From an uncultured Rhodospirillaceae bacterium (lineage in GTDB: Bacteria > Pseudomonadota > Alphaproteobacteria > Dongiales > Dongiaceae), in contig CADEFF010000040.1 of NCBI GenBank assembly GCA_902826565.1, forward strand, positions 1 through 33,645: a DNA stretch of 33,645 nucleotides, written 5' to 3'. The position numbers and the translations under genes were made by a program. Below are positions 1 to 8,782 of the stretch, one piece after another. The first letter of the stretch is position 1. Each line of letters begins with the position of its first letter. A model generated the notes under the pieces. The model searched no databases, had not been told where the DNA came from, and saw only the letters and a list, made by a program, of their open reading frames with translations.

Positions 1-1
1 C

Positions 2-667
2 CGGCATTTCTCGACCGAGCTTTGCGGCGGGACGCATGTGAGCCGGACCGGCGATATCGGCATCTTCAGGATCGTGGGCGAGAGCGCGGTCGCGGCCGGG
101 GTGCGGCGCATCGAGGCGCTGACCGGTGCTGCGGCGGAACGCCATGCACGCGAGCAGGACCGGCTCGTCGACAACCTGGCGTCGCTGCTCAAGGTCGCGC
201 CCGCGGATCTCCCGGTCCGGCTGCAGGGGCTGCTCGAGGAGCGGCGGCGGCTGGAGCGCGAGCTGGTCGAGGCCCGCAAGGCGGCGACGGCCGGCGGCGC
301 AAACGCGGGCGGCGGAACCGAGCGCGAGGTGGGCGGTGTGAAGCTTGCGACGCGCGTGCTGGACGGGGTGCCGGCCAAGGAGCTGAAAGGCATGGCCGAC
401 GCGATCAAGAAGCAGATGGGCTCGGGCGTGGTGGCGCTGGTCGCGCGCGATCAGGGTCGCGCGTCGCTCGTGGTCGGCGTGACGCCCGATCTCACCGATC
501 GTCTGAGCGCCGTCGAGCTGGTGAAGGCGGGCAGCGAGGCGCTGGGCGGGCAGGGCGGCGGCGGCCGGCCGGACATGGCGCAGTCGGGCGGCCCCGATGC
601 CGGGCGCGCCGAAGCCGCGCTGGCGGCGATCGAGCAGGCCCTCGCGGCGCGCAGCCGCGCGGCGTGA
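2..667 (+). CDS. alaS: Alanyl-tRNA synthetase, C-terminal part (5' end outside window)
   Basis: AlaRS charges tRNA-Ala with alanine in the cytoplasm. Only the last 221 residues are present; the frame is open to the left edge. The partial protein begins inside the tRNA-SAD editing domain with the zinc-binding CGGTHV motif (residues 8-13). A helical linker (about 60-95) follows, then the C-Ala/DHHA1 domain with the GG-rich segment GGQGGGGRPDMAQSGG (about 175-190) that is typical of AlaRS ends. It stops at TGA. In many alphaproteobacteria alaS lies close to icd, as here. Identification is firm; nothing can be said about its promoter. Confidence 0.97.
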   Translation, partial: RHFSTELCGGTHVSRTGDIGIFRIVGESAVAAGVRRIEALTGAAAERHAREQDRLVDNLASLLKVAPADLPVRLQGLLEERRRLERELVEARKAATAGGANAGGGTEREVGGVKLATRVLDGVPAKELKGMADAIKKQMGSGVVALVARDQGRASLVVGVTPDLTDRLSAVELVKAGSEALGGQGGGGRPDMAQSGGPDAGRAEAALAAIEQALAARSRAA

Positions 668-873
668 GGCTCGCTCCCCCTGCTCGTTGAATTTGTCGGG
701 CAACGACACGCCCGGCCGAACGGGCGGTCGGTCCCCGGTTCGGCGGCGGCGGCTCGATGAGGGGTGGGAGGGAAGGCTACGCGACACCCGGGCGCGGCAC
801 CCGATGATCCGCGGAGACACCGCCGGCGCAACACGCCGCGGTTATGGCCGTGTCGGCGTCCGGCCCGGTTTCC
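668..873. other. Intergenic region after alaS, no gene seen
   Basis: 206 bases between the alaS stop and the stop of the small leftward peptide. A weak GC-rich hairpin (CGGGC...GCCCG, about 698-715) follows alaS but has no T-run, so I do not call it a terminator. No open frame here has a ribosome-binding site or recognisable content. Confidence 0.5.
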
Positions 874-936
874 TCAGCTTGCCAGCAGACCGGCCACGAT
901 AAACAGCAGGAACCAGTAGAAGATCGGCCGTGCCAT
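874..936 (-). CDS. Possible 20-residue single-span membrane peptide
   Basis: A 20-codon frame on the minus strand opens with ATG at 936 and stops with TGA at 874-876. It has a strong Shine-Dalgarno sequence, GGGAGG, seven to nine bases before the ATG. The peptide starts MARPIFYWF and ends AGLLAS: one short basic stretch, then an almost uninterrupted hydrophobic run of about 16 residues that could span the membrane once. That makeup (charged start, aromatic belt, hydrophobic core) resembles the tiny single-helix proteins that bind larger membrane complexes. I know no family for it. It stands alone, convergent with alaS and about 360 bases from the cyclophilin gene. The good ribosome site is the main argument that it is real. 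Confidence 0.45.
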   Translation of the reverse strand: MARPIFYWFLLFIVAGLLAS

Positions 937-1300
937 GGTTCGTTCCTCCCGTCCCATCCAGGCTCGACTCCAAGAACCGCGTCCGGGACCGCCGGTTCCC
1001 CTCGAACGGGCGTTGCCCATGCGATGATCCTGGACCCGTCCGGTAGCGCGGGCTCGTGACAAGGTTGCGCCGAATTCGGCGGCGGAATCGTTAAGCGGCG
1101 GCGGCTCGACCGAGGCGAAGCCTAAGCGATCGGGCGCACGGGGAGCCTGGCTTCGGGGATGTCGCGGCCGGCTGCCATGGCGCAGCGACGGGCCATGCCG
1201 GACCGTTCGGGTCCGACCGGCCGCATCATCGCCGCCGAGGCCGAAGGATCATCCTGGACCGGCGTACACCGGCGGCCGCTGGCGCGCCCGCCGCCTCGCC
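937..1300. other. Intergenic region, no gene seen
   Basis: 364 bases between the small peptide start and the cyclophilin stop. It would hold the promoter of the small peptide. I found no clear -10/-35 pair, no strong inverted repeat, and no frame with coding character on either strand. Confidence 0.5.
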
Positions 1301-1861
1301 TTATTGCGGCGCCTTCCAGCCGGGAATGTCGGCCGCGACCTTGAGGCTGACGATCTTGTCGGGGTTGCTGACCGAGCCGTTATTGTTCGGATCGCCCTTC
1401 TTGATCGCGTCCACGGCGTCCATGCCGCTCACGACCTTGCCCCAGACCGTATATTGCCCGTCGAGGAAGTCGGCGTCGGCGAGGCAGATGAAGAACTGGC
1501 TGTCGGCGCTGTCGGGGCTCTGCGCGCGCGCCATGGAGACGGTGCCGCGCAGATGCGGCTCGTCGTTGAACTCCGCCACGATCTTCTGGCCGGAGCCGCC
1601 CATGCCGGTGCCGGTCGGGTCGCCGGTCTGCGCCATGAAGCCGGCGATCACGCGGTGGAACACCACCCCGTCATAAAAGCCCTGACGGACGAGCGTCTTG
1701 ATCCGGGCGACATGCTTCGGCGCGAGGTCCGGTCGCATCTCGATGACGACTTCGCCTTTCGGCAGTTCCATCACCAGCGTGTTTTCGAGGTCGAGGGCCA
1801 TGGCAGGGGCTCCGATCGTGAGAAGGGCGAGGGCAAGGAGCCCGGCGACGAATTTCGGCAT
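1301..1861 (-). CDS. Periplasmic cyclophilin-type peptidyl-prolyl isomerase
   Basis: Catalyses cis-trans isomerisation of X-Pro bonds, assisting folding of exported proteins. The 186-residue product has a typical signal peptide (residues 1-22, hydrophobic core LLALALLTIG, cleavage probably after AMA). A single cyclophilin domain follows. Visible family motifs are FHRVIAGFMAQTGDPTGTG (catalytic Arg in FHR, substrate pocket FMAQ), MARAQSPDSADSQFFI and LDGQYTVWGKV. Length is normal for a secreted bacterial cyclophilin (PpiA/PpiB type). The ATG at 1861 was chosen because the signal peptide begins there; the frame runs open further upstream inside icd. It lies 26 bases downstream of icd on the same strand, so co-transcription is likely. 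Confidence 0.95.
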   Translation of the reverse strand: MPKFVAGLLALALLTIGAPAMALDLENTLVMELPKGEVVIEMRPDLAPKHVARIKTLVRQGFYDGVVFHRVIAGFMAQTGDPTGTGMGGSGQKIVAEFNDEPHLRGTVSMARAQSPDSADSQFFICLADADFLDGQYTVWGKVVSGMDAVDAIKKGDPNNNGSVSNPDKIVSLKVAADIPGWKAPQ

Positions 1862-1887
1862 GGCGGGGCGACCTCGGGTTTGCGGGT

Positions 1888-3099
1888 TCAGGACAGTGCG
1901 CGGCGCAGGTTCTCGTCGAGCCTGGCAAGGAATTGCTGCGTTGTCATCCAGGTCTGGTCCGGGCTGATGAGCAGCGCCAGATCCTTGGTCATGTGGCCGG
2001 CCTCGACGGTATCGACGCAGACCTTCTCGAGCGCCTCGGCGAAGCGCTGCAGCTCCGGCGTGCCGTCGAACTTGCCGCGATACCAGAGCCCGCGGGTCCA
2101 GGCATAGATCGAGGCGATCGGGTTGGTCGAGGTCTCGCGGCCCTTCTGGTGCTCGCGATAGTGCCGCGTGACGGTGCCGTGCGCCGCCTCCGCCTCGACA
2201 ACATCGCCGGCCGGCGAGAGCAGCACGGAGGTCATCATGCCGAGCGAGCCGAAACCCTGCGCCACCGTGTCGGACTGCACGTCGCCGTCGTAGTTCTTGC
2301 AGGCCCAGACGAAGCCGCCGCTCCATTTGAGCGCACTCGCGACCATGTCGTCGATCAGGCGGTGCTCATAGACGAGCTTCTTCGCCTTGAAGGCGTCGGC
2401 GAACTCCTTGTCGAACACCTCCTGGAAGATGTCCTTGAAGCGCCCGTCATAGGCCTTGAGGATCGTGTTCTTGGTGGAGAGATAGACCGGCCATCCGAGC
2501 GTCAGCGCATAGTTGAAGCAGGCGCGCGCGAAGCCGCGGATCGAATCGTCGAGGTTATACATGGCGAGCGCGACGCCGCCGCCGGGAAAGTCGAAGACCT
2601 CGCGCCGGATCGTCTCGCCATGCTCGGGCTCGAAGGTGATGGTGAGCTTGCCCTTGCCCGGCACCACGAAATCCGTCGCGCGATACTGGTCGCCGAACGC
2701 ATGGCGGCCGATCACGATGGGCTGCGTCCAGCCCGGCACCAGCCGCGGCACGTTCCTGCAGATGATCGGCTGGCGGAAGACGGTCCCGTCCAGGATGTTG
2801 CGGATCGTGCCGTTCGGCGATTTCCACATCTGCTTGAGGCCGAACTCGGCGACCCGCGCCTCGTCGGGGGTGATGGTCGCGCATTTGACGCCGACCTTGT
2901 GCTGCTTGATGGCGTTTGCCGCCTCCACCGTGATCTTGTCCGCGGTGCGGTCGCGGCTCTCGATGCCGAGGTCGAAATATTTCAGCTCGATGTCGAGATA
3001 GGGGAGGATCAGCTTTTCTTTGATGAAGTGCCAGATGATGCGCGTCATCTCGTCGCCGTCGAGCTCGACGACCGGGTTCTTTACCTTGATCTTGTTCAT
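1888..3099 (-). CDS. icd: NADP-dependent isocitrate dehydrogenase (homodimeric type II)
   Basis: Oxidative decarboxylation of isocitrate to 2-oxoglutarate with NADP+, a TCA-cycle step in the cytoplasm. At 403 residues it is the eukaryote-like type II enzyme common in alphaproteobacteria, not the E. coli type. The substrate loop shows Ser94, Asn96 and Arg100 ([10 protein letters not shown]), with Arg109 and Arg132 following. The metal-site segment [15 protein letters not shown] and the NADP-binding HGTVTRHYR are intact, as is [17 protein letters not shown] near the C terminus. ATG 3099 ([10 protein letters not shown]) matches the family start; the longer frame to 3177 has no family support. 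No strong ribosome site is visible (GAGAA just before ATG). Confidence 0.97.
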   Translation of the reverse strand: MNKIKVKNPVVELDGDEMTRIIWHFIKEKLILPYLDIELKYFDLGIESRDRTADKITVEAANAIKQHKVGVKCATITPDEARVAEFGLKQMWKSPNGTIRNILDGTVFRQPIICRNVPRLVPGWTQPIVIGRHAFGDQYRATDFVVPGKGKLTITFEPEHGETIRREVFDFPGGGVALAMYNLDDSIRGFARACFNYALTLGWPVYLSTKNTILKAYDGRFKDIFQEVFDKEFADAFKAKKLVYEHRLIDDMVASALKWSGGFVWACKNYDGDVQSDTVAQGFGSLGMMTSVLLSPAGDVVEAEAAHGTVTRHYREHQKGRETSTNPIASIYAWTRGLWYRGKFDGTPELQRFAEALEKVCVDTVEAGHMTKDLALLISPDQTWMTTQQFLARLDENLRRALS

Positions 3100-3180
3100 T
3101 TCTCGGCTCTGGCAGGAGGGTCGGAGGACGGCCGGCGCGGCCGGGCGCCACCATAGCATCCGGCCCGCCCGGCGCAAGCG

Positions 3181-4200
3181 TCAGCGGCGTGCGATCCGCG
3201 TGAGCTCGCCCTCCATCAGGGCGACATGCTTCGCGAAGCCGTGCTTGCGTTCGAGGATCTTGCGGCCCTCCTCGCCGAGCCGTTCCATCAGCGTGCGATC
3301 CTCGTAGATCATGCGGATGTTCCCGGCGAGCACGCGGTAGTCGCCGACCGGCGACAGGAGCCCGGTGCGGCCCTGCTGGATGGTCTCCGGGATCGGGCCG
3401 AAGTCGCTCGCGAGCACGCATTTCGAGAAGCTCAGCCCTTCGAGGATGGCGAGCGTGATGAGGTCGTCGCGCGTCGGGAACACCATCGCGTCGCAATGCT
3501 GGATATAGGCGGCGACGGTCGCCTCCGGCACCGAGCCCGCATGGAGAATGGCGGCGCCGATCGCGTCGACCTTCTCGCAGAAGGGATCGCCCGCGGGCCG
3601 GTTGCCGACGCAGACGAGCGTGACATTCGGGTTGCCGAGATGCTGCATGGCCTGGGCGGAGAGGTCCTGGCCCTTGCGCCGGTCCACCCGGCCGAGATGC
3701 AGCAGGTAGAAGCGTCCCGGCTCCCGCTCGAAGGGCGCCGGCCGCGGCTGCAGGTCCATGCCGATGCCGTAAGGCACCACGGTCCAGTTGCTCTGCTTCA
3801 GATAGGGGCGATAGAGGGTCTGCGCCTGCCAGCGCGTCGGGAAGACGATGCGGTTCGCTTTCTCGAAGGCCTCGACGCGGAAGTTCGATTGTTCGAAATA
3901 GAGCAGGCCGAACTGCGGCTCATGGACCCACCAGAGCACGGGACATTGCTCCGAGATGCTCGTCACAAGGTGGGAGGCGGTCACGGTGTTGAAGAGGGCC
4001 ACGTCGTAGCGCCGGGGATCGACGCCTGTCACCATCGGGATGCCGAGCGCGCGATAGTCCTCGAGCAAAGGCTCGTGGTCGCGGTTCGTCAGCGCGAGGA
4101 CCTCGATCTCGTGCCGCGCCCGGAGCTCGCGCAGCAGCCGCAGCAGGATGATGGGCGCGCCCTCGCGCTGGAAATTGTGGCTGTAGGCCAGGATCCGCAC
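3181..4200 (-). CDS. Glycosyltransferase family 4 (GT-B fold)
   Basis: Predicted retaining sugar transferase that uses a nucleotide-sugar donor. The 339-residue protein starts MRILAYSHNFQREGAPIILL, a usual GT4 opening with the glycine/alanine loop. The C-terminal GT-B half has LLHLGRVDRRKGQDL (about 195-210), then VPEATVAAYIQHCDAMVFPTRDD and ITLAILEGLSFSKCVLASDFGPIPETI, the E-x7-E donor-binding region. Donor and acceptor cannot be told from sequence. It lies about 80 bases upstream of icd on the same strand and about 20 bases downstream of the LOG-family gene, so those two may form an operon. No other polysaccharide genes are adjacent, so it may act on an envelope glycan. Confidence 0.9.
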   Translation of the reverse strand: MRILAYSHNFQREGAPIILLRLLRELRARHEIEVLALTNRDHEPLLEDYRALGIPMVTGVDPRRYDVALFNTVTASHLVTSISEQCPVLWWVHEPQFGLLYFEQSNFRVEAFEKANRIVFPTRWQAQTLYRPYLKQSNWTVVPYGIGMDLQPRPAPFEREPGRFYLLHLGRVDRRKGQDLSAQAMQHLGNPNVTLVCVGNRPAGDPFCEKVDAIGAAILHAGSVPEATVAAYIQHCDAMVFPTRDDLITLAILEGLSFSKCVLASDFGPIPETIQQGRTGLLSPVGDYRVLAGNIRMIYEDRTLMERLGEEGRKILERKHGFAKHVALMEGELTRIARR

Positions 4201-4221
4201 CGCCGCCCCCGCCTGCGCCCG

Positions 4222-4812
4222 TCAGAACCGCGATGGCTGGCTGGCATGTCGCGGCGGCGTCTCGCTCGCCGTCATCAGGGCGGGCAGCAGCTCGTCCACG
4301 TCGCCGACGACCTGGAAGAGATCGCGGCGCTGCGAGACGAAGCCTTCGTCGCGGCAATGCTCGATGAGGGCGAGCAGCTTGTCCCAATAGCCGTCCTGAT
4401 TCACGATCACGACCGGCTTGTCGTGCATCGCGAGCAGGCGCCAGGTGATGATCTCGAAGGTCTCATCGAGCGTGCCGTAACCGCCGGGCAGGATGGCGAA
4501 GGCGTCGGCGAGATCGAACATGAGCTGCTTGCGCACATGCATGTTGTCGACGATGCGCAGATCGTCGATCCCGTGATGCCCGACCTCGCGCGTTTCCAGG
4601 AACGTCGGGATGATGCCCGTCGCCTTGCCGCCATGCGCGATGACGGCATCGGCGATCACGCCCATGATCCCGACGCGGCCGCCGCCATAGATCAGACGGA
4701 CATCGTTCGCCGCGAGATCGCGGCCGAGCCGCTCCGCGGCGGCGCGATAGCGCAGGGAGCGGCCGACCGCCGATCCGCAATAGACGCAGAGCGAGGTAAG
4801 GGAGGGTGTCAC
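4222..4812 (-). CDS. LOG-family nucleoside 5'-monophosphate phosphoribohydrolase
   Basis: Members of the LOG/TIGR00730 Rossmann-fold family cleave N6-modified AMP (cytokinin riboside 5'-monophosphate) or AMP into base and ribose 5-phosphate. Family marks are LCVYCGSAVG at the N terminus, YGGGRVGIMG (about 42-51), MHVRKQLM (about 91-98, the conserved Arg-Lys) and the signature PGGYGTLDE (109-117, with the catalytic Glu). Length, 196 residues, is normal. I chose the GTG at 4812 because homology starts there (VTPSLTSLCVYCGS); the frame stays open to 5076 but that extension looks non-coding and overlaps the cytochrome gene. The ribosome site is weak. Same strand as the GT4 gene. Confidence 0.92.
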   Translation of the reverse strand: MTPSLTSLCVYCGSAVGRSLRYRAAAERLGRDLAANDVRLIYGGGRVGIMGVIADAVIAHGGKATGIIPTFLETREVGHHGIDDLRIVDNMHVRKQLMFDLADAFAILPGGYGTLDETFEIITWRLLAMHDKPVVIVNQDGYWDKLLALIEHCRDEGFVSQRRDLFQVVGDVDELLPALMTASETPPRHASQPSRF

Positions 4813-4987
4813 GCTGGAGTCCGGCGGCCGGCCTGCAAGGGGCGGGGGCGGGCGCCGGCGATCCGCTGCGGGGACCGCCTGCCGCCCGCTGCGGCGAAGG
4901 GGAAAAGCATACGCTTCATGATACCTGGAACGGGACTCCCAAGATATAGTGTCGGCCCCTGGGCAATGCGAGGAGCCGACGGCGCGC

Positions 4988-5905
4988 ATGGCGACCATCA
5001 TAGGGATGCCGGGTTGTCGAATTCTTGCCGCGATCGCCGGTTTCCTGCTGGCGTCCGGACTGGCCGGCACGGTCATGGCCGCCGATACCGGGCAGATCGA
5101 CCGGGGCGCCTATCTCTTCGCCGCCGCGGGCTGCGGCTACTGCCACACCGACACCAAGAATGGCGGCGCACCGCTCGCCGGCGGGCGGGCGCTCGATACG
5201 CCCTTCGGGCGCTTTTACACCCCCAACATCAGCGCCGATCCCACCTCCGGAATCGGCGGCTGGTCGGACCAGGAGTTCCTGCAGGCGTTGCGCCAGGGCA
5301 TCGCACCGGACGGCAGCTATTACTATCCGGCGTTCCCCTTCACCTCCTATACCCACGCCACCGACCAGGATCTGCTCGACATCAAGGCCTACATCTTCTC
5401 GATGCCCGTGGCCGCGGCCGAGAACCGGCCGCATGAGCTGTCCTTTCCGTTCGGCTGGCGCGCCCTGCTTGCGGTCTGGCGATTGCTCAATTTCGAGCCG
5501 GCGGGATTCGCGACGGATGCATCGAAGAGCGAAGCGTGGAATCGCGGCGGCTATCTCGTGCAGGCGCTCGGCCATTGCCAGGAATGCCACACGCCGCGCG
5601 GCATGCTCGGCGGGCTCGATGAAGACGCGGCCTTCTCCGGCACGAAGGAGGGGCCCGACGGGGACACCGTTCCCAACATCACGCCCGACCCGGACACCGG
5701 GATCGGCGGCTGGGATCGCGACCAGGTCGCGCGCGTGCTCAGGGACGGCGCGCTGCCGGATTTCGACTATGTCGGCGGCACCATGGCGGAGGTGGTGCGC
5801 AACAGCACGAGCCGGCTGACGCCGGAGGATCGCGACGCGATCGCGGAGTATCTGCTCGCGCTGCCGGCGATCCCGAATCCGGACGCCCGCGCGACGCAGC
5901 CCTGA
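4988..5905 (+). CDS. Exported di-haem cytochrome c
   Basis: Periplasmic or membrane-tethered electron carrier of 305 residues, resembling the cytochrome subunits of PQQ/flavin alcohol and sugar dehydrogenases. An N-terminal hydrophobic segment (about 11-31, ending TVMAAD) is a signal peptide. Two haem c sites are visible: CGYCH at 49-53 and CQECH at 197-201, each followed by a similar block (PNIS/PNIT...GIGGW), so the protein is an internal duplication of about 150 residues. The ATG at 4988 has GAGGAG upstream and was preferred to 4949. The first repeat has YPAFPFTSYTHATD where many relatives carry a Met that could be the distal haem ligand. No dehydrogenase subunit is next to it, so its partner is unknown. 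Confidence 0.9.
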   Translation: MATIIGMPGCRILAAIAGFLLASGLAGTVMAADTGQIDRGAYLFAAAGCGYCHTDTKNGGAPLAGGRALDTPFGRFYTPNISADPTSGIGGWSDQEFLQALRQGIAPDGSYYYPAFPFTSYTHATDQDLLDIKAYIFSMPVAAAENRPHELSFPFGWRALLAVWRLLNFEPAGFATDASKSEAWNRGGYLVQALGHCQECHTPRGMLGGLDEDAAFSGTKEGPDGDTVPNITPDPDTGIGGWDRDQVARVLRDGALPDFDYVGGTMAEVVRNSTSRLTPEDRDAIAEYLLALPAIPNPDARATQP

Positions 5906-6000
5906 GCATCCGGGCGCTTCCGGCCGCGAACCCGCGCCATGACAGCCTCGTTGCGGGCTGATAGGCTCCGCACCGGCGTTCGACTGCAGCGGGAGGCCCG

Positions 6001-7056
6001 GTGAGCCGACTTGTCCTGATTGCCATACTCGGCATTGCCGTGATTCTCGCCGCGCTTGCGATCAATTTCGCGATCAAGCGCGAGGATGCCGGCGACGCCC
6101 CGCCGGTCCTCGAGTCCGGCATCGCGCCGACTACGACGCCCGAGCAGCCGAGCGCCCCCGCCGAACCGGAAGCGGTCGCGGGACCCATCAAGCCGAGCTT
6201 CGACATCGTGCGGGTGCGGCCCACCGGCGAGACCGTCATCGCCGGCCGCGCGGCGCCGGGCGCCGTCGTCACCATCACCGACAACGGCAAGCCGCTCGGC
6301 ACGGCGGTCGCCAATTCCGACGGCGAATGGGTCTTCCTGCCGGACGAACCCCTGGGGCCCGGCAGTCACGAGCTGTCGCTGAGCGTCGAGCAGCCGGACG
6401 GCACGCCGCTCCTCTCCGAGGACATCGTGCTCGCGGTGGTGCCCGAGGCGAATACCGACATCGCCGGACGCACTGCAAGCGAGACGGGCGAAGCGCTGAC
6501 CATGATCGTGCCGCGCGAGGGGGCGGGATCGGTCGTGCTGCAGGCGCCGAGCGCGACGCCCGGTAACGCCGGCGTCGACAGCGCGGCCCCGCGATCGGGC
6601 GCGCTTGCCCTCGACAGCATCGACTATGACGAGAAGGGGGGCGTCGTGATCGGCGGCCGGGCGCCGGTCGGCGCCGAGGTCCGGGTCTATCTCGACAATG
6701 CGCTGATCGGCCGTGCCGTGGCGGGGCCGGACGGCCATTGGTCGCTGACGCCGGAGGCGCCCGTCGCCGACGGCCTGCACCGGCTCCGGGTCGATCAGGT
6801 GACACCGAGCGGTGCCGTGGTGGCGCGCGTCGAATCGCCCTTCGACCGTGCCGCCGCCGCTGCGACCCAGACGGCCGCGCCCGGCACGGTCGTGGTGCAG
6901 CCGGGCAACAGCCTGTGGCGCCTGGCGCGCCAGACCTACGGATCCGGCTGGCAGTTCACGGTCATCTATGACGCGAATCGCGAGCGGATCGCCGATCCCG
7001 ATCTCATCTATCCGGGCCAGGTCTTCGAGCTGCCGCCGGCGGCGGCCGGCAACTAG
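6001..7056 (+). CDS. Membrane-anchored protein with Ig-like repeats and C-terminal LysM domain
   Basis: A 351-residue envelope protein. One N-terminal transmembrane segment (about residues 3-22, LVLIAILGIAVILAALAI) is followed by an Ala/Pro/Glu-rich linker. Two bacterial Ig-like beta modules follow (about 65-155 and 205-285; both contain a V-I-x-G-R-A-x-x-G-A pattern). A LysM domain closes the protein (about 296-345, QPGNSLWRLARQTYGSG...LIYPGQVFELP). LysM binds peptidoglycan, so the protein probably links inner membrane and cell wall. The start is GTG at 6001, supported by GGGAGG seven bases upstream. It sits 95 bases after the cytochrome gene and 87 before psd, all rightward. The architecture is recognisable in alphaproteobacteria but the role is undefined. 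Confidence 0.88.
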   Translation: MSRLVLIAILGIAVILAALAINFAIKREDAGDAPPVLESGIAPTTTPEQPSAPAEPEAVAGPIKPSFDIVRVRPTGETVIAGRAAPGAVVTITDNGKPLGTAVANSDGEWVFLPDEPLGPGSHELSLSVEQPDGTPLLSEDIVLAVVPEANTDIAGRTASETGEALTMIVPREGAGSVVLQAPSATPGNAGVDSAAPRSGALALDSIDYDEKGGVVIGGRAPVGAEVRVYLDNALIGRAVAGPDGHWSLTPEAPVADGLHRLRVDQVTPSGAVVARVESPFDRAAAAATQTAAPGTVVVQPGNSLWRLARQTYGSGWQFTVIYDANRERIADPDLIYPGQVFELPPAAAGN

Positions 7057-7143
7057 GAATTTGCGGGCGGTTCCGCGGCGGACTCGTCCAACCCACGGAT
7101 TTTCCGGCATTCCTCGGCCTTAACCCGCAGCCGTCCCGCCGTT

Positions 7144-7965
7144 ATGATGGCCGCCCTCGCATCCGCCCCTGCGCGGCGCGGTCGCCCTTCGTCGGCGCGC
7201 GCGGCGGCAGGGCGGTGCGGGCAGCCGGGTCGGCTGTGGCGGGACGCGACACGATCATCAGCAAACGGGCCTCTCGGCTTGCTCGACAGCATCCTGGTTC
7301 CGATCCATCGCGAGGGCTGGCGCTTCGCCGCGATCTTCGCCGTCGCGACGCTGCTGCTCTGGTGGCTGTGGATGCCGCTCGGGCTGCTCGGCATCGTCGC
7401 CACCTGCTGGTGCCTCTATTTCTTTCGCGACCCGCCGCGGGTGACGCCGGTGCGCAGCGGCCTCGTCATCAGCCCGGCCGACGGCGTCGTGCAGGCGGTC
7501 GAGCCGGCCCTGCCGCCATCGGAGCTCGGCCTGCCCGCCCTGCCGCTGATGCGGGTCAGCGTGTTCATGAACGTGTTCGACGTCCATGTGAACCGGATGC
7601 CGATCGATGCTACGGTGTCGGCGCTGCATTACCGGCCCGGCAAGTTCCTCAATGCCTCGCTCGACAAGGCGAGCGAGGACAATGAGCGGCAATCGGTGCT
7701 GCTGCGCACCGCCGAAGGGCACGAGTTCGTGACCGTGCAGATCGCAGGGCTTGTCGCGCGGCGCATCCGTTGCGATATCGTTGTCGGACAGCCGGTTCGC
7801 GCCGGCGAGCGTTTCGGTCTCATCCGGTTCGGCAGCCGGGTCGATGTCTATCTGCCGGAAGGCGTGGCGCCGCTGGTGGCGCCGGGCCAGCGCGCCGTCG
7901 CGGGCGAGACGGTAATCGCCGACATGCATGGCGGCGAACCGATGCGGCGAGGGGAGATGCGCTGA
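7144..7965 (+). CDS. psd: Phosphatidylserine decarboxylase proenzyme
   Basis: Converts phosphatidylserine to phosphatidylethanolamine at the inner membrane. It is the short proteobacterial type: a hydrophobic hairpin (about 62-94, [17 protein letters not shown]...), FFRDPPR, then SPADG (110-114), [13 protein letters not shown] (141-153) and the self-cleavage site [11 protein letters not shown], with Gly230-Ser231. Ser231 becomes the pyruvoyl cofactor of the alpha chain. The start is uncertain. ATG 7144 gives 273 residues, but the first 45 or so are Arg/Ala-rich and unlike the family. Homology begins near [14 protein letters not shown], where TTG 7279 is an alternative. Its TGA shares one base with the ATG of pssA, so translation is probably coupled. 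Confidence 0.93.
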   Translation: MMAALASAPARRGRPSSARAAAGRCGQPGRLWRDATRSSANGPLGLLDSILVPIHREGWRFAAIFAVATLLLWWLWMPLGLLGIVATCWCLYFFRDPPRVTPVRSGLVISPADGVVQAVEPALPPSELGLPALPLMRVSVFMNVFDVHVNRMPIDATVSALHYRPGKFLNASLDKASEDNERQSVLLRTAEGHEFVTVQIAGLVARRIRCDIVVGQPVRAGERFGLIRFGSRVDVYLPEGVAPLVAPGQRAVAGETVIADMHGGEPMRRGEMR

Positions 7966-8774
7966 TGCGAAAACCGAGCGTCGCGCGGCTGCGCGACCAG
8001 TCCTTCAACCGGCTGATCCCGAACATCCTGACCTTGCTGGCGCTCTGCGCCGGCCTGACCAGCATCCGCTTCGGGCTGCTGGGGCGCTGGGAGGCGGCGG
8101 TGATCGCGATCGTCATCGCCGCGGTGCTGGACGGGCTCGACGGCCGCATCGCCCGGCTGCTCGACAGCACGAGCAAGTTCGGCGCGGAGCTCGACTCGCT
8201 CGCCGATTTCGTGAGCTTCGGCGTGGCGCCGGCGATGCTCCTCTATTTCTGGAATCTCGAGCAGGCGGGCTCGCTCGGCTGGGCGGCGGTTCTCCTGTTC
8301 TGCATCTGCTGCGGCCTCAGGCTCGCGCGCTTCAATACCAAGCTCGACAACGCGGACCTGCCGGCCTGGACCAGCCGCTATTTCATGGGCGTGCCGGCGC
8401 CGGCGGCGGGAGGGCTCGTGCTGCTGCCGATGATCGCGAGCTTCGAGTTCGGCCGCGGCTTCTTCGGCCAGACCTGGGTCGTAGGCTCGGTTGCGGTGGC
8501 CGTCGCGCTGCTGATGATCAGCCGCTTTCCCACCTATTCCTTCAAGCGCATCAAGGTCGCGCATCATCTCGTGCTGCCGACGCTGATCGGGATCGGCGCC
8601 TTCGCGGCGTTTCTCGTCAGCAGCACCTGGAACACGCTGATCGCGGTCGGGCTGCTCTATCTCGCCTCCCTGCCGGCGAGCTATTTCTCCTATCGGCGCC
8701 TCGCGGGCACGATGCCGCCGCCGATCGCCGAGGCGGCGCTCGAGGAGCCCGAAGACCTGCTGCCGCGGCATTGA
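7965..8774 (+). CDS. pssA: CDP-diacylglycerol-serine O-phosphatidyltransferase
   Basis: Makes phosphatidylserine from CDP-diacylglycerol and serine, the step just before Psd. The 269-residue membrane protein has the CDP-alcohol phosphatidyltransferase signature at about residues 50-75: DGLDGRIARL followed by FGAELDSLAD, which fits D-G-x2-D-G-x2-A-R-x8-G-x3-D-x3-D with all Asp residues present. About seven or eight hydrophobic segments follow the usual layout. The ATG overlaps the psd stop by one base (TGATG), and GGGGAG lies upstream inside psd. Together psd and pssA form a complete two-step phosphatidylethanolamine module. Confidence 0.96.
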   Translation: MRKPSVARLRDQSFNRLIPNILTLLALCAGLTSIRFGLLGRWEAAVIAIVIAAVLDGLDGRIARLLDSTSKFGAELDSLADFVSFGVAPAMLLYFWNLEQAGSLGWAAVLLFCICCGLRLARFNTKLDNADLPAWTSRYFMGVPAPAAGGLVLLPMIASFEFGRGFFGQTWVVGSVAVAVALLMISRFPTYSFKRIKVAHHLVLPTLIGIGAFAAFLVSSTWNTLIAVGLLYLASLPASYFSYRRLAGTMPPPIAEAALEEPEDLLPRH

Positions 8775-8782
8775 CGCCCCCG

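Noticed and set aside
698-715. Possible terminator after alaS
   Set aside because: The hairpin is short and no T-run follows.
1933-3156. Open frame of 407 codons opposite icd
   Set aside because: Same antisense effect; isocitrate dehydrogenase motifs on the other strand decide the matter.
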